A stretch of 64,000 nucleotides of DNA. Origin: Hafnia psychrotolerans (lineage in GTDB: Bacteria; Pseudomonadota; Gammaproteobacteria; Enterobacterales; Enterobacteriaceae). The DNA lies in the NCBI RefSeq assembly GCF_014639435.1, contig NZ_BMFZ01000012.1, positions 78,797 to 142,796 on the forward strand, given 5' to 3'. Of the stretch, positions 48,529 through 57,641 are shown one piece after another; position 1 is the first letter of the stretch, and every line of letters begins with the position of its first letter. The position numbers and the translations under genes were made by a program. The notes beneath the pieces are model-generated. The model was given only the letters and a program-made list of their open reading frames with translations. It was not told the origin of the DNA and made no database searches.

Positions 48529-50448
48529 ATGGTGAGATTTCCCTATCAACGACTGGCCCACTTGTTTGATGCGCTACAGGCCGAAACCCTGCCGCAGGAA
48601 GAACTGGCGAAACGCCTGGACGTCTCGACACGCACGGTGCGGGCGGACATTACGGCGCTTAATGAGATCATGGATCAGTATGGTGCGTCGTTTGTGCACA
48701 ACCGCGGTAGCGGGTATCAGCTGAAAATTGATGATCCAATGCTGTTCTCCGCCCTGAAAGAGACCAATAACCGCCGCATCAGCCCAACTCCACGTACTGC
48801 CCCTGAGCGAGTGAATTACCTGCTAATACGTTTTTTGACCTCAGCTTTCTCACTCAAGCTGGAAGATCTGGCCGATGAATGGTTTGTCAGCCGGGGAACC
48901 CTGCAAAATGATATGGCTGAGGTCAGAGAACGTCTGGCGCACTATCATCTGAACATTGAAACCAAACCGCGTTACGGTATGAAGTTGTTCGGCGCTGAAC
49001 TGACGATCCGCGCTTGTCTGACCGATTTACTGTTTCAGCTAGATGGCGAAGAGCAGACTAACCCGCTGCTGAAAACGGAAAGTCTGGAGCGTGAAGCACT
49101 GGTACCGCTGACCCATTTTATGCATCAGTTGCTGTCCCAGTCTTCGATCCAACTGACTGATGAAGGCGAGCAGTATCTGATCCTTTACTGCGCGGTGGCA
49201 GTCAAACGCATTGCCGGAGGCAACCCGCTGACTGATTTTGAGGCGGAAGAGGGGGATCCGGCGGTGCGACAGGTGTCCGTTCGGCTGGCGGCTGAGCTGA
49301 AGTCACTGGTGGGCAAAGAGATCCCAGCGGCGGAAGAAGCTTATTTACGGGTTAATATTGCGGCGCGGCGGATACAGAACATTTTGCCTACCGACATTAA
49401 TGCCGACGACGATGAATCGCTGGTGGACTACATCCTTTCGTACATCAATGCGCACTATAATTATGATTTACAAGCTGATAAACAGCTACGAGCCGATCTA
49501 CTCACCCACATTAAAACCATGATCACTCGGGTTAAATATCAGATCAATATTCCTAATCCTTTGCTGGGTAATATCAAGCAGCACTATCCGATGGCTTACG
49601 ACGTGACGCTGGCCGCGGTCTCCAGTTGGGGGAAATACACACCGTATACACTCAGTGAGAACGAGATCGGCTTTTTGGTGCTGCACATCGGTGTGGGATT
49701 GGAGCGGCATTACAACATTGGCTACCAGCGCCATCCTCAGGTCATGCTGGTGTGCGATACCGGCAACTCGACTATTCGCATGATTCAGGCCCAGATCAGT
49801 CGTAAATACCCACAACTGGTGGTGACACAGGTGGTGTCGCTGCGTGATTACGAGAGACTCGAACATGTCGACGAAGACTTCATTATCTCCAACGCACGCA
49901 TCAGTGAGAAAAACAAACCCGTGATAGTGCTGTCACCTTTCCCGACGGAGTACCAGATGGAACAGCTAGGGAAACTGGTGTTAGTAGACCGCACTCGGCC
50001 CTACATGCTGGAGAAGTTCTTCGACGAAAAACATTTTATGATCATCAATGAACCGATGACCCAGGCGCAGCTGTTTCATAAAGTGTGCAGCCAACTGGAA
50101 GAGGAAGGCTATGTCGATGCCGAATTTTATCCTTCCGTGGTAGAGCGTGAAGAGATTGTCTCGACCATGTTGGGGGAAGGTATCGCGTTGCCGCATTCGC
50201 TCGGTTTGCTGGCCAAGAAGACCGTGGTAATAACGCTGCTGTCGCCGCAGGGGATCGAATGGGGTGAAGGGCAAACCGCCCACGTGATCTTCCTGCTGGC
50301 AATCAGTAAAACAGATTACGAAGAGGCAATGGCGATTTACGATCTGTTCGTGACATTTGTGCGGGAGAGGTCGATGAGCCGTTTATTGAGTAGTGAAAAT
50401 TTTGGCAGTTTCAAGGCAATCGCCATCGACTGTCTGAGCCGAATTTAA
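48529..50448 (+). CDS. BglG/MtlR-type transcription activator with PRD, EIIB and EIIA domains
   Basis: A 639-residue modular regulator. Domains in order: winged helix (residues about 5-60), Mga-like HTH (about 85-165), PRD1 (about 190-290), PRD2 (about 300-400), EIIB-like (about 405-490, with C409 in VCDTGNST), and fructose/mannitol-type EIIA (about 500-639, with H556 in GIALPHSLG). Such proteins bind DNA and are activated or inhibited by PTS-driven phosphorylation. It is the likely activator of the cassette, in the same direction and 104 bp downstream of dgaF. It is not an RNA-binding antiterminator. Confidence 0.88.
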   Translation: MVRFPYQRLAHLFDALQAETLPQEELAKRLDVSTRTVRADITALNEIMDQYGASFVHNRGSGYQLKIDDPMLFSALKETNNRRISPTPRTAPERVNYLLIRFLTSAFSLKLEDLADEWFVSRGTLQNDMAEVRERLAHYHLNIETKPRYGMKLFGAELTIRACLTDLLFQLDGEEQTNPLLKTESLEREALVPLTHFMHQLLSQSSIQLTDEGEQYLILYCAVAVKRIAGGNPLTDFEAEEGDPAVRQVSVRLAAELKSLVGKEIPAAEEAYLRVNIAARRIQNILPTDINADDDESLVDYILSYINAHYNYDLQADKQLRADLLTHIKTMITRVKYQINIPNPLLGNIKQHYPMAYDVTLAAVSSWGKYTPYTLSENEIGFLVLHIGVGLERHYNIGYQRHPQVMLVCDTGNSTIRMIQAQISRKYPQLVVTQVVSLRDYERLEHVDEDFIISNARISEKNKPVIVLSPFPTEYQMEQLGKLVLVDRTRPYMLEKFFDEKHFMIINEPMTQAQLFHKVCSQLEEEGYVDAEFYPSVVEREEIVSTMLGEGIALPHSLGLLAKKTVVITLLSPQGIEWGEGQTAHVIFLLAISKTDYEEAMAIYDLFVTFVRERSMSRLLSSENFGSFKAIAIDCLSRI

Positions 50449-50577
50449 ACGGCTTTAAAAATTAATGAGTTTTACTGCAAGTCTGTGTTGTTGCGTATTA
50501 TAAAACGGCCAGGTTATCTTCCCGAAGCTTTCTCCCTGGGAATAAGCAACCACATGACGTTACTCATTATTTAATGA

Positions 50578-50850
50578 TCAATCTTCATCAAAGCCGGAGT
50601 TAATCAGGTTGAGGACCGCTTCCAGCGCCTGGGCTTCATCGGGTCCAGTGGCTTCAATTTCTATCTGCTGTCCTTTCGGTGAGTCCAGCATCAGTAGCGC
50701 AATCACGCTGCTGGCTTCCGCTTCAATGCCTGCGTCATTGCGCAACATCACTTCTGACTCAAAGCTTTGCACCAACTCAAACAATTTCATCGCAGGGCGT
50801 GCGTGCATACCCAGCCGGTTTTTGATTTCTACCGTTTGTTTAACTGTCAT
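50578..50850 (-). CDS. npr: Nitrogen PTS phosphocarrier NPr
   Basis: The start is ATG 50850, giving 90 residues as in E. coli; the longer frame to 50964 overlaps rapZ and is not used. The HPr-like motif [13 protein letters not shown] has the phosphorylated His16. NPr takes phosphate from PtsP (EINtr) and passes it to PtsN, regulating potassium transport and envelope synthesis. Its start overlaps rapZ's stop (ATGA). The cassette above ends 130 bp away on the other strand. Confidence 0.97.
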   Translation of the reverse strand: MTVKQTVEIKNRLGMHARPAMKLFELVQSFESEVMLRNDAGIEAEASSVIALLMLDSPKGQQIEIEATGPDEAQALEAVLNLINSGFDED

Positions 50851-51701
50851 GTTTTGCGTTTTTCCAGCGTGCGATGACGGGATTGCACATTCTTCCCGCG
50901 TGAACGAAAGTAGTCGGCCAATTGTTCTGCAATATACACCGAGCGGTGTTTGCCGCCAGTACAACCGATGGCGACGGTCAGATAACTGCGGTTATTGGTT
51001 TCCAGCATTGGCAGCCACAGTTCCAGGTAGCTACGCGTCTGATAAATGAAGTTATGCACTTCGGTGTGGCGGTCAAGGAACGCCGCCACGGGTTTATCCA
51101 GGCCGGTCATCGGGCGTAGTTTGGGATCCCAGTGTGGGTTCGGTAAGAAACGTACATCAAAGACGTAGTCGGCATCAATAGGAATGCCGTGCTTATAGCC
51201 GAATGACTCGAACACCATCGTCAGTTCGCGCTCACGTTTGCCCAACAGGCGGGTTCGCAGCATTTCAGCCAGTTCATGTACTGACATTTCTGACGTATCG
51301 ATAATGAGATCGGCGGATGAACGTAAAGGTTCAAGCAGGTCAGCTTCTTCATCGATGGCACTTTCGAGCGAAAGATTTTTAGTGGAAAGAGGATGCAGGC
51401 GACGGGTGTCACTGTAACGACGTATTAACGTATTGCGATCGGCATCGAGAAACAGGAGTTGTGGAGAAAAGCTCGCCGGCAACTGGCTCATCGCGTGTTC
51501 AAAAATTTCCGGGTTTTCCGGCATGTTACGCACGTCAATGCTGACCGCAGCCGACATATTACGTTCGGCGAGGGTTTGGGCAAGCTGAGGCAGTAAGACC
51601 ACCGGCAGGTTGTCCACACAGTAAAAACCCATGTCTTCAAGTGCCCGCAAGGCAACCGATTTTCCAGAACCGGAACGGCCGCTGACAATCATCAGCACCA
51701 T
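50847..51701 (-). CDS. rapZ: RapZ, RNase adapter and GlcN6P sensor
   Basis: The start ATG 51701 ([20 protein letters not shown]) gives 284 residues, the E. coli length. Walker A is at residues 8-15 (GRSGSGKS), a Walker B-like region lies near [14 protein letters not shown], and the C-terminal domain ends with the basic [11 protein letters not shown]. RapZ binds glucosamine-6-phosphate and directs the sRNA GlmZ to RNase E, controlling glmS and cell-wall amino-sugar supply. Confidence 0.97.
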   Translation of the reverse strand: MVLMIVSGRSGSGKSVALRALEDMGFYCVDNLPVVLLPQLAQTLAERNMSAAVSIDVRNMPENPEIFEHAMSQLPASFSPQLLFLDADRNTLIRRYSDTRRLHPLSTKNLSLESAIDEEADLLEPLRSSADLIIDTSEMSVHELAEMLRTRLLGKRERELTMVFESFGYKHGIPIDADYVFDVRFLPNPHWDPKLRPMTGLDKPVAAFLDRHTEVHNFIYQTRSYLELWLPMLETNNRSYLTVAIGCTGGKHRSVYIAEQLADYFRSRGKNVQSRHRTLEKRKT

Positions 51702-51850
51702 GTTTTCACTCCCCTGCAATTCAGTGTCTAGAATGTACGACCCCGGTTTTCACCGGGAACCATGACAGTGGAAAAATTGGGCCGCTGACAATGAATGTTC
51801 ACCAGACGAACGCAATCCTTCCACTTGAGCCGTTAATTGTCGTCTTGTCA

Positions 51851-52321
51851 TTATTCACTTTCGGTCATGATCCGAAACAGCTCTTCGTCGCTTTGTGCGC
51901 CACGCAGACGGCGACAGACGGTTTTGTCAGCCAGTTTTTTGGCGACCAAAGACAAGGTGTGTAAGTGGGTTTTACATTGATCGGCCGGGACCAGCAAGGC
52001 AAAAAGCAGATCAACCGGCTGGTTATCAATGGCATCGAAGGCGATAGGTTGTTCCAGTTTAATAAACACACCGACAGCGCGCAGCGTATCCTCTTCCAGT
52101 TTACCGTGTGGAATAGCAATGCCTGCACCAATACCTGTGCTGCCCATTCTTTCGCGGGTGAGAATGGCATCGAAAATGACCTGCGGCGCCAAATTGAGCT
52201 GTTTGGCGGCAAGTTCGCTGATGATTTCCAGCGCGCGTTTTTTACTGGCGCAGTGAACGCCGCTTTTCGTGCATTCGGCATTAAGGACAGACGTTAACTG
52301 CATAGCTATATCGTTAATCAT
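51851..52321 (-). CDS. ptsN: Nitrogen PTS enzyme IIA (EIIA-Ntr)
   Basis: A 156-residue EIIA of the fructose type. The active-site His72 is in GIAIPHGKLEEDTLRAVGVF. Unphosphorylated PtsN inhibits TrkA potassium uptake, activates KdpD, and affects GlmS and RpoE-linked processes. Start ATG 52321 gives seven fewer residues than E. coli PtsN at the ends, which is normal in Yersinia-like genera. It is encoded 109 bp after hpf. Confidence 0.96.
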   Translation of the reverse strand: MINDIAMQLTSVLNAECTKSGVHCASKKRALEIISELAAKQLNLAPQVIFDAILTRERMGSTGIGAGIAIPHGKLEEDTLRAVGVFIKLEQPIAFDAIDNQPVDLLFALLVPADQCKTHLHTLSLVAKKLADKTVCRRLRGAQSDEELFRIMTESE

Positions 52322-52360
52322 TTCTTCTTCACTTTAGCGCTCTTTCACCCTAATGAGAAC

Positions 52361-52392
52361 ATCGGCTCGTTTCCCGAGGGCCACGAGCCGAT
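52361..52392. other. Hairpin in the hpf-ptsN gap
   Basis: ATCGGCTCG (52361-52369) and CGAGCCGAT (52384-52392) form a perfect 9-bp stem around a 14-base loop. It lacks a T-run, so it is more likely an mRNA-processing or stability element than a terminator. Confidence 0.4.
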
Positions 52393-52429
52393 ACTCACAA
52401 CGTCCGTAGCGCGAGAGGCTACGTAAGTG

Positions 52430-52717
52430 TCAGTGCTGTTTCAGTTTATCTTTATGCTTATTGAGCTGACGGGCTAGTTTATCAACCAGACCGTCGATGG
52501 CCGCATACATATCCTGATGTTCCGAGGTGGCGTGCAACTCGCCTCCATTCACATGCAGTGTGGCCTCAGCCACTTTCTGCACTTTTTCAACGCTGAGCAC
52601 CACGTATACCTGATTGATTCGATCAAAGTATTGCTCAAGTTTGGCAAACTTCGATGAGACAAATTCTCTCATGGGTTCCGTGATTTCGACGTGATGTCCG
52701 GTAATGTTGAGCTGCAT
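52430..52717 (-). CDS. hpf: Ribosome hibernation promoting factor (short HPF)
   Basis: The start is ATG 52717 (AAGGAAG upstream), giving 95 residues; the frame extends to 52744 but that would overlap rpoN. It starts MQLNITGHHVEITEPMREFV and has the alpha/beta fold with a basic C-terminal helix (LARQLNKHKDKLKQH). With RMF it locks 70S ribosomes into inactive 100S dimers in stationary phase. It follows rpoN by 23 bp. Confidence 0.97.
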   Translation of the reverse strand: MQLNITGHHVEITEPMREFVSSKFAKLEQYFDRINQVYVVLSVEKVQKVAEATLHVNGGELHATSEHQDMYAAIDGLVDKLARQLNKHKDKLKQH

Positions 52718-52740
52718 AATGTCTTCCTTCTCAGTTGAGG

Positions 52741-54174
52741 TCAAACTAACTGTTTACGTTGGTTTGATGGCGGGATGGACAAAGACTCTCGGTATTTAGC
52801 AACAGTACGACGGGCCACCATGATCCCCTGATCGGAAAGCAAGGTAGCTAACTTGCTGTCGCTTAACGGTTTGACGGGATTTTCCGCCGCGATCAATTTC
52901 CTCACTAGCGCCCGTATAGCGGTCGACGATGCCTCGCCACCGCTGTCAGTATTGACGTGGCTAGAGAAGAAATATTTTAGCTCGAAAATACCGCGCGGAC
53001 TGTGCAAAAACTTCTGTGTGGTCACGCGCGAGATGGTCGATTCGTGCATTTCGACCGCTCTGGCGATATCCGCCAGAACCATCGGTTTCATAAATTCTTC
53101 GCCTAAATCAAAGAAAGCCTGCTGCTGTTCGACGATGCAACGGGTCACTTTGAGCAGCGTCTCATTGCGACTTTCCAGACTTTTTATCAACCATTTTGCT
53201 TCCTGCAAATTGCTGCGAATAAACTGGCCGTCGCTGTCATTACGTACAGAATTGCCCATCGCGGCATACTGTTGGTTGATCTTCAGGCGCGGAATACTGT
53301 CGGAATTGAGTTCCACGGTCCAGATGTCTGACACTTTACGGACCAAGACGTCAGGGATCACGTACTCTGATTCCCCGGTGTTGATAGATTGTCCGGGGCG
53401 AGGATCCAGCGACTGGATCAACTGCATCGCTCCTTTGAGTATATCTTCTTTTAGCCGGGTCGATCGCATCAGAGCGCGGAAATCATGATTGGCCAGCAGA
53501 TCCAGATGTTCGCTGACAATCAGTTTGGCTTCGACCAGAAACGTCGTTTCTGGTACATATTGCGAAAGTTGAATTAACAGGCAGTCGCGCAGGTCTTTTG
53601 CTGCCACGCCCACCGGGTCAAAGCGTTGAACGCGCTTGAGTACGGCTTCCACTTCCTCCATGGTGACGTCATCGTCGCCCATGCTCTCCAGAATGTCTTC
53701 CAGAGACACGGTGAGATAGCCGGTGTCATCCACGGCATCGACGATTGACGTCGCGATGGCGGCGTCGGTTTCGGTGAAGGGGGTTAATTCCACCTGCCAC
53801 ATCAGGTAATCCTGCAGTGTCTGGGTTGTTTCGCCCTGATAGATGGGCAGTTCGTCGTCGCTGTAATCATTACCCGTACCGGACGGCGTTCCGGCTGTGT
53901 AAATCTCGTCCCATGTTGCGTCTAGCGGCAGCTCTTCGGGCATGTCTTTTTGCTCAAGAGCTTCACGGGTATCAAGACCTTCGCTATCCGTAGTTTCTAC
54001 TGAATCGATCTCTTCATGTAAGTCGGTTTGCTCTAACAGCGGATTGCTTTCCAGCGCGAGTTGGATCTCCTGTTGGAGTTCAAGCGTCGACAGTTGCAAC
54101 AGGCGAATCGCTTGCTGTAACTGAGGTGTCATGGCCAATTGCTGGCTGAATCGTAGCTGCAAACCTTGCTTCAT
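52741..54174 (-). CDS. rpoN: RNA polymerase sigma-54 factor
   Basis: At 477 residues it is the E. coli size. Region I ([20 protein letters not shown]) is Gln/Leu-rich and contacts the activator; an acidic region II (about 60-110) follows; the core-binding and DNA-binding regions end with the RpoN box [10 protein letters not shown] that recognises the -24 element. It directs transcription of nitrogen and other regulons together with AAA+ enhancer-binding proteins. The cassette between 42.7 and 50.5 kb encodes no such activator. Confidence 0.98.
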   Translation of the reverse strand: MKQGLQLRFSQQLAMTPQLQQAIRLLQLSTLELQQEIQLALESNPLLEQTDLHEEIDSVETTDSEGLDTREALEQKDMPEELPLDATWDEIYTAGTPSGTGNDYSDDELPIYQGETTQTLQDYLMWQVELTPFTETDAAIATSIVDAVDDTGYLTVSLEDILESMGDDDVTMEEVEAVLKRVQRFDPVGVAAKDLRDCLLIQLSQYVPETTFLVEAKLIVSEHLDLLANHDFRALMRSTRLKEDILKGAMQLIQSLDPRPGQSINTGESEYVIPDVLVRKVSDIWTVELNSDSIPRLKINQQYAAMGNSVRNDSDGQFIRSNLQEAKWLIKSLESRNETLLKVTRCIVEQQQAFFDLGEEFMKPMVLADIARAVEMHESTISRVTTQKFLHSPRGIFELKYFFSSHVNTDSGGEASSTAIRALVRKLIAAENPVKPLSDSKLATLLSDQGIMVARRTVAKYRESLSIPPSNQRKQLV

Positions 54175-54210
54175 ATCTTGGCTTTATATCCTGAACTGAT
54201 ACGGCGTGAT

Positions 54211-54936
54211 TTACAGACGGAACTCTTCACCGAGATAAACACGTTTAACTTGTTCATCTGCCAGAATTTCAGTCGGTGTGCCATGGGCGATGAGTTTCCC
54301 CTGACTGACAATATAAGCACGTTCACATACGTCGAGCGTTTCACGCACGTTGTGATCGGTGATCAGTACGCCGAGGCCGCTGTCACGCAGATGTTCAATG
54401 ATCTTTTTGATATCGATAACTGAAATGGGGTCAACACCGGCAAAAGGTTCATCCAGAAGAATAAATTTAGGGTTGGCGGCCAGCGCACGAGCTATCTCCA
54501 CACGGCGGCGTTCACCACCGGACAAAGACTGGCCGAGGTTGTCGCGCAGATGGGAGATATGGAACTCTTCCATTAGTTCGTTGGCTCGGTCGTTACGCTG
54601 CTCTTTATTCAGGTCTTCGCGGATCTCAAGCACCGCCATCAGGTTGTTGAATACGCTGAGGCGGCGGAAGATCGAGGCTTCCTGCGGCAGATAGCCAATG
54701 CCACGACGGGCGCGGGTATGCAGCGGCAAAAGGCTAATGTCTTCATCATCGACAATGATGCGGCCTGCATCGCGCTGGACAATGCCCACAACCATATAAA
54801 ACGTGGTGGTCTTACCCGCGCCGTTTGGGCCCAGTAGCCCGACAATTTCGCCGGAGTTGACGGCCAGACTGACATCTTCAACCACTTTGCGGTTCTTGTA
54901 GGCCTTAGCCAGATTTTCTGCGATTAACGTTGCCAT
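54211..54936 (-). CDS. lptB: LPS export ATPase LptB
   Basis: A 241-residue ABC ATPase. Walker A is [20 protein letters not shown] (residues about 33-52), the signature [17 protein letters not shown] is at about 138-154 and Walker B is [14 protein letters not shown]. With LptFG and LptC it extracts lipopolysaccharide from the inner membrane. It lies 6 bp after lptA. Confidence 0.98.
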   Translation of the reverse strand: MATLIAENLAKAYKNRKVVEDVSLAVNSGEIVGLLGPNGAGKTTTFYMVVGIVQRDAGRIIVDDEDISLLPLHTRARRGIGYLPQEASIFRRLSVFNNLMAVLEIREDLNKEQRNDRANELMEEFHISHLRDNLGQSLSGGERRRVEIARALAANPKFILLDEPFAGVDPISVIDIKKIIEHLRDSGLGVLITDHNVRETLDVCERAYIVSQGKLIAHGTPTEILADEQVKRVYLGEEFRL

Positions 54937-54942
54937 AAATTG

Positions 54943-55509
54943 TCACTTACTCTTTTTCGTCTGCGCCGCGGGGGCAGTTGCCGGCTGCTTTTTATCCTGT
55001 AACTGCGTAGGGACCAGAACGGTGGTCACCCGGCCGCCTTTACTGTCGCTGAAGGCTTCCATCTGCTGTTTTTGCACCAGATAGGTAATACGGTCGCCTT
55101 TCACATTACTGTCTTGTTGTTCAAGGTAAGCATTGCCAGTCAGAGTCACCAGGTCGGTGGCGACTTCGTAGCGTACTTTTGATGCATGGCCGCTGATCGG
55201 TTTGCCGTTGTCCTGCATCTGATAGAACGTCACCGGGTTACCGTAACCTTCAACCACTTCTTTACCCGACTCGCCTTTAGGTCGGATAACCACGACTTTG
55301 TCGGCTTTGACCTGAATTGATCCCTGATTGACTATGACGTTGCCGGTGAATGTTGCGGTGTTAGTGTTGACATCAAGCGCCTGATTGACCGAGTTGATGG
55401 TGATCGGCTTAGTCGTGTCATCTTTCAGCGCAAATGCTGGAATGCTGACGGCGAGCAGAGAGCTGGTGATCAGGACATTACGGATTCTATTTTTTGCTTG
55501 GGATTTCAT
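54943..55509 (-). CDS. lptA: Periplasmic LPS-bridge protein LptA
   Basis: A 188-residue precursor. The signal peptide spans about residues 1-27 (NVLITSSLLAVSIPAFA); the mature beta-jellyroll includes NTNTATFTGNVIVNQGSIQV and DLVTLTGNAYLEQQ. LptA oligomers bridge LptC and LptD across the periplasm. The start lies inside the end of lptC (23-bp overlap), so the two are coupled. The C-terminal Lys/Pro/Ala tail is variable. Confidence 0.97.
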   Translation of the reverse strand: MKSQAKNRIRNVLITSSLLAVSIPAFALKDDTTKPITINSVNQALDVNTNTATFTGNVIVNQGSIQVKADKVVVIRPKGESGKEVVEGYGNPVTFYQMQDNGKPISGHASKVRYEVATDLVTLTGNAYLEQQDSNVKGDRITYLVQKQQMEAFSDSKGGRVTTVLVPTQLQDKKQPATAPAAQTKKSK

Positions 55510-56056
55510 AAGTGGTCTTTACCTTTTCGATCAGCTCTGCGGTTTTATTACGCAGATTTCCACGCATTTTCATGCCGTTAGATGTAAATCCTGTGCCGTA
55601 AAGTGTCACTTCATCATCTGAAGCTACGTCTTGTGTGACCAGGTTGACAGAAGCATTGTCCGTTATGATGCGCTGCAACTGTGACGTATCCGGCGTTAGG
55701 CTGTCTACCTGAACGTGCCCGTACAAATAGAGCATTTTATCATTGGTCATCTTGGCGCGATCTGAGCGTACGGTCCAGACAGGAATTTTGTCTTTGTCGT
55801 ACATGGTCATCACGGGTTTAGTAAACCAGGTCAACTGGTCGGCGGCGAAATATTCAACTTGTTCAGAGACCAGTTTGTAATTCAGGCTACCCAACGGGTT
55901 GTATACCACAGTGACCGTGTGCTGGCTCTGATAGGTCGGATCCTGATTGTTAGTCGCTGACGGTGCCGGATTATCTGAGTCCGAGAGAGACCAGCCAATC
56001 AGGGCTAATGCCAGCACGGCCAGCAGGATCGTTATCCAAAGTTTTGGTTTGTTCAT
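55487..56056 (-). CDS. lptC: LPS export protein LptC
   Basis: A 189-residue bitopic protein with an N-terminal membrane helix (about 6-25, ITILLAVLALALIGWSL) and a periplasmic jellyroll including LTWFTKPVMTMYDKDKIPVW and DKMLYLYGHVQV. It receives LPS from LptB2FG and passes it to LptA. It overlaps kdsC by 4 bp and lptA by 23 bp, forming a tight kdsC-lptC-lptA-lptB unit. Confidence 0.97.
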   Translation of the reverse strand: MNKPKLWITILLAVLALALIGWSLSDSDNPAPSATNNQDPTYQSQHTVTVVYNPLGSLNYKLVSEQVEYFAADQLTWFTKPVMTMYDKDKIPVWTVRSDRAKMTNDKMLYLYGHVQVDSLTPDTSQLQRIITDNASVNLVTQDVASDDEVTLYGTGFTSNGMKMRGNLRNKTAELIEKVKTTYEIPSKK

Positions 56057-56619
56057 ATTGACAGCCCTTTGGCGTCATCAAGCTTACCCTGCGCAAGCAG
56101 AATAAGGTCGCATAATTCACGCACTGCGCCGCGTCCGCCGCGGATTTGCGTGACATAGTGCACTTTGGGCAGCAGTATCGGATGTGCGTCATTCACCGCA
56201 ACCGACAAACCCACTTCAGCCATGACTGGCCAGTCAATCAGGTCATCACCAATATAAGCGACTTGGCTGGCAGTTAAAGACAGTGTATCCAACAGTTCGC
56301 GGAAGGCCAAAAGCTTATCTGATTGCCCCTGATAAAGGTGGCGAATGCCCAGTGTATTAGCACGATCTTCCAACAATTTTGCGCTTCTGCCGGTAATAAT
56401 CGCTACCTCAATATCAGATGTCAGCAGGCAACGTATACCGTAACCGTCGCGGACGTTGAAACTTTTCAACTCTTCGCCCTGATTTCCCATATAAATCAGA
56501 CCATCAGACATGACACCGTCAACGTCACAAATCAGCAGGCGAATGGCCTTTGCCCGTTCCAGTACTTCTATACTGACCGGACCATAGCAGGTATCCACCT
56601 TGGCTGCGCTATTACTCAT
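56053..56619 (-). CDS. kdsC: 3-deoxy-D-manno-octulosonate-8-phosphate phosphatase
   Basis: A 188-residue HAD-superfamily phosphatase. The nucleophile motif LICDVDGVMSDGLIYMGNQG is near residues 32-51; further motifs are VAIITGRSAKLLEDRANTLG and VAYIGDDLIDWPVMAEVG. It hydrolyses KDO-8-phosphate to KDO for the LPS inner core. It lies 16 bp after kdsD. Confidence 0.97.
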   Translation of the reverse strand: MSNSAAKVDTCYGPVSIEVLERAKAIRLLICDVDGVMSDGLIYMGNQGEELKSFNVRDGYGIRCLLTSDIEVAIITGRSAKLLEDRANTLGIRHLYQGQSDKLLAFRELLDTLSLTASQVAYIGDDLIDWPVMAEVGLSVAVNDAHPILLPKVHYVTQIRGGRGAVRELCDLILLAQGKLDDAKGLSI

Positions 56620-56635
56620 TCAGGACATTCCTCAA

Positions 56636-57622
56636 TTAAACTACGCCAGCGCGCAGCATGTCGTGCATATGTACCACACCCAACAATTGGTCGCCATCTG
56701 CAACCATGACACAGGTAATGTGGCGATCCTGCATTAGATTCAGGGCATCAACCGCCAGCAGTGTCGGACGAACGCGAATTCCACCGGTGGTCATGACGTC
56801 AGCGATGGACGCTTCGTTAATATTGACGCCCATATCGAAGATTCGGCGTAAGTCCCCATCGGTAAAAATGCCCTGGATTTTCATCAGGTCATCACAAATG
56901 ACGGTCATCCCCATGTTTTTACGGGTGATCTCAAGCAAGGCATCACGCAATGACGCGTCGCGGCTGACGTGCGGAATTTCGCCACCACTGTGCATGATAT
57001 CGCTGACGCGCAGCAGAAGCTTGCGGCCAAGTGCTCCACCAGGGTGAGAAAGGGCGAAGTCTTCGGCGGTAAAACCGCGTGCCTGCAAAAGCGCCACGGC
57101 CAGCGCGTCACCCATCACCATTGCCGCCGTGGTGCTGGTGGTCGGTGCCAGCCCTAGCGGGCAGGCTTCCTGCGGAACGCGGACGCAAATATGTACATCT
57201 GCCGCTTTTCCCATTGAACTGTCCGGATTTGCCGTCAGGCAAATCATGGTGATCGCCAGTCGCTTTAATACCGGGATCAAGGCCAAGATTTCGTGCGACT
57301 CACCAGAATTGGAGATAAGTATCACAATGTCTTGTTTAGATACCATTCCAAGATCGCCATGGCTGGCTTCACCCGGATGAACAAAGAACGCCGGTGTTCC
57401 CGTGCTGGCAAAGGTCGCCGCCATTTTTCGGCCAACATGGCCTGACTTCCCCATGCCCATCACCACTATTTTACCGACGCAAGCGAACATCTTTTCACAT
57501 GCGCGGGTAAAGTCGTCGTTAATGTATTGATCGAGCTGCTCCAGTCCCTCACGTTCGCTCTTCAGTACGGCTTTTCCTGCAGACTGGAAATCAAATCGTT
57601 CTTCTGGTTCCACATTTCCCAT
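56636..57622 (-). CDS. kdsD: D-arabinose-5-phosphate isomerase
   Basis: The start is ATG 57622 (MGNVEPEERFDFQSAGKAVL), giving 328 residues as in E. coli; an upstream frame extension to 57715 is not part of the gene. A sugar-isomerase (SIS) domain occupies about residues 40-180 and two CBS domains the C-terminal half (with GIFTDGDLRRIFDMGVNINE). It makes arabinose-5-phosphate, the KDO precursor. It is followed by kdsC-lptCAB. Confidence 0.97.
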   Translation of the reverse strand: MGNVEPEERFDFQSAGKAVLKSEREGLEQLDQYINDDFTRACEKMFACVGKIVVMGMGKSGHVGRKMAATFASTGTPAFFVHPGEASHGDLGMVSKQDIVILISNSGESHEILALIPVLKRLAITMICLTANPDSSMGKAADVHICVRVPQEACPLGLAPTTSTTAAMVMGDALAVALLQARGFTAEDFALSHPGGALGRKLLLRVSDIMHSGGEIPHVSRDASLRDALLEITRKNMGMTVICDDLMKIQGIFTDGDLRRIFDMGVNINEASIADVMTTGGIRVRPTLLAVDALNLMQDRHITCVMVADGDQLLGVVHMHDMLRAGVV

Positions 57623-57641
57623 GATCTCTTCCTGATGGGGT

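Noticed and set aside
50850..50964. N-terminal extension of npr by 38 residues
   Set aside because: It would lie within rapZ; ATG 50850 gives exactly the E. coli NPr length.
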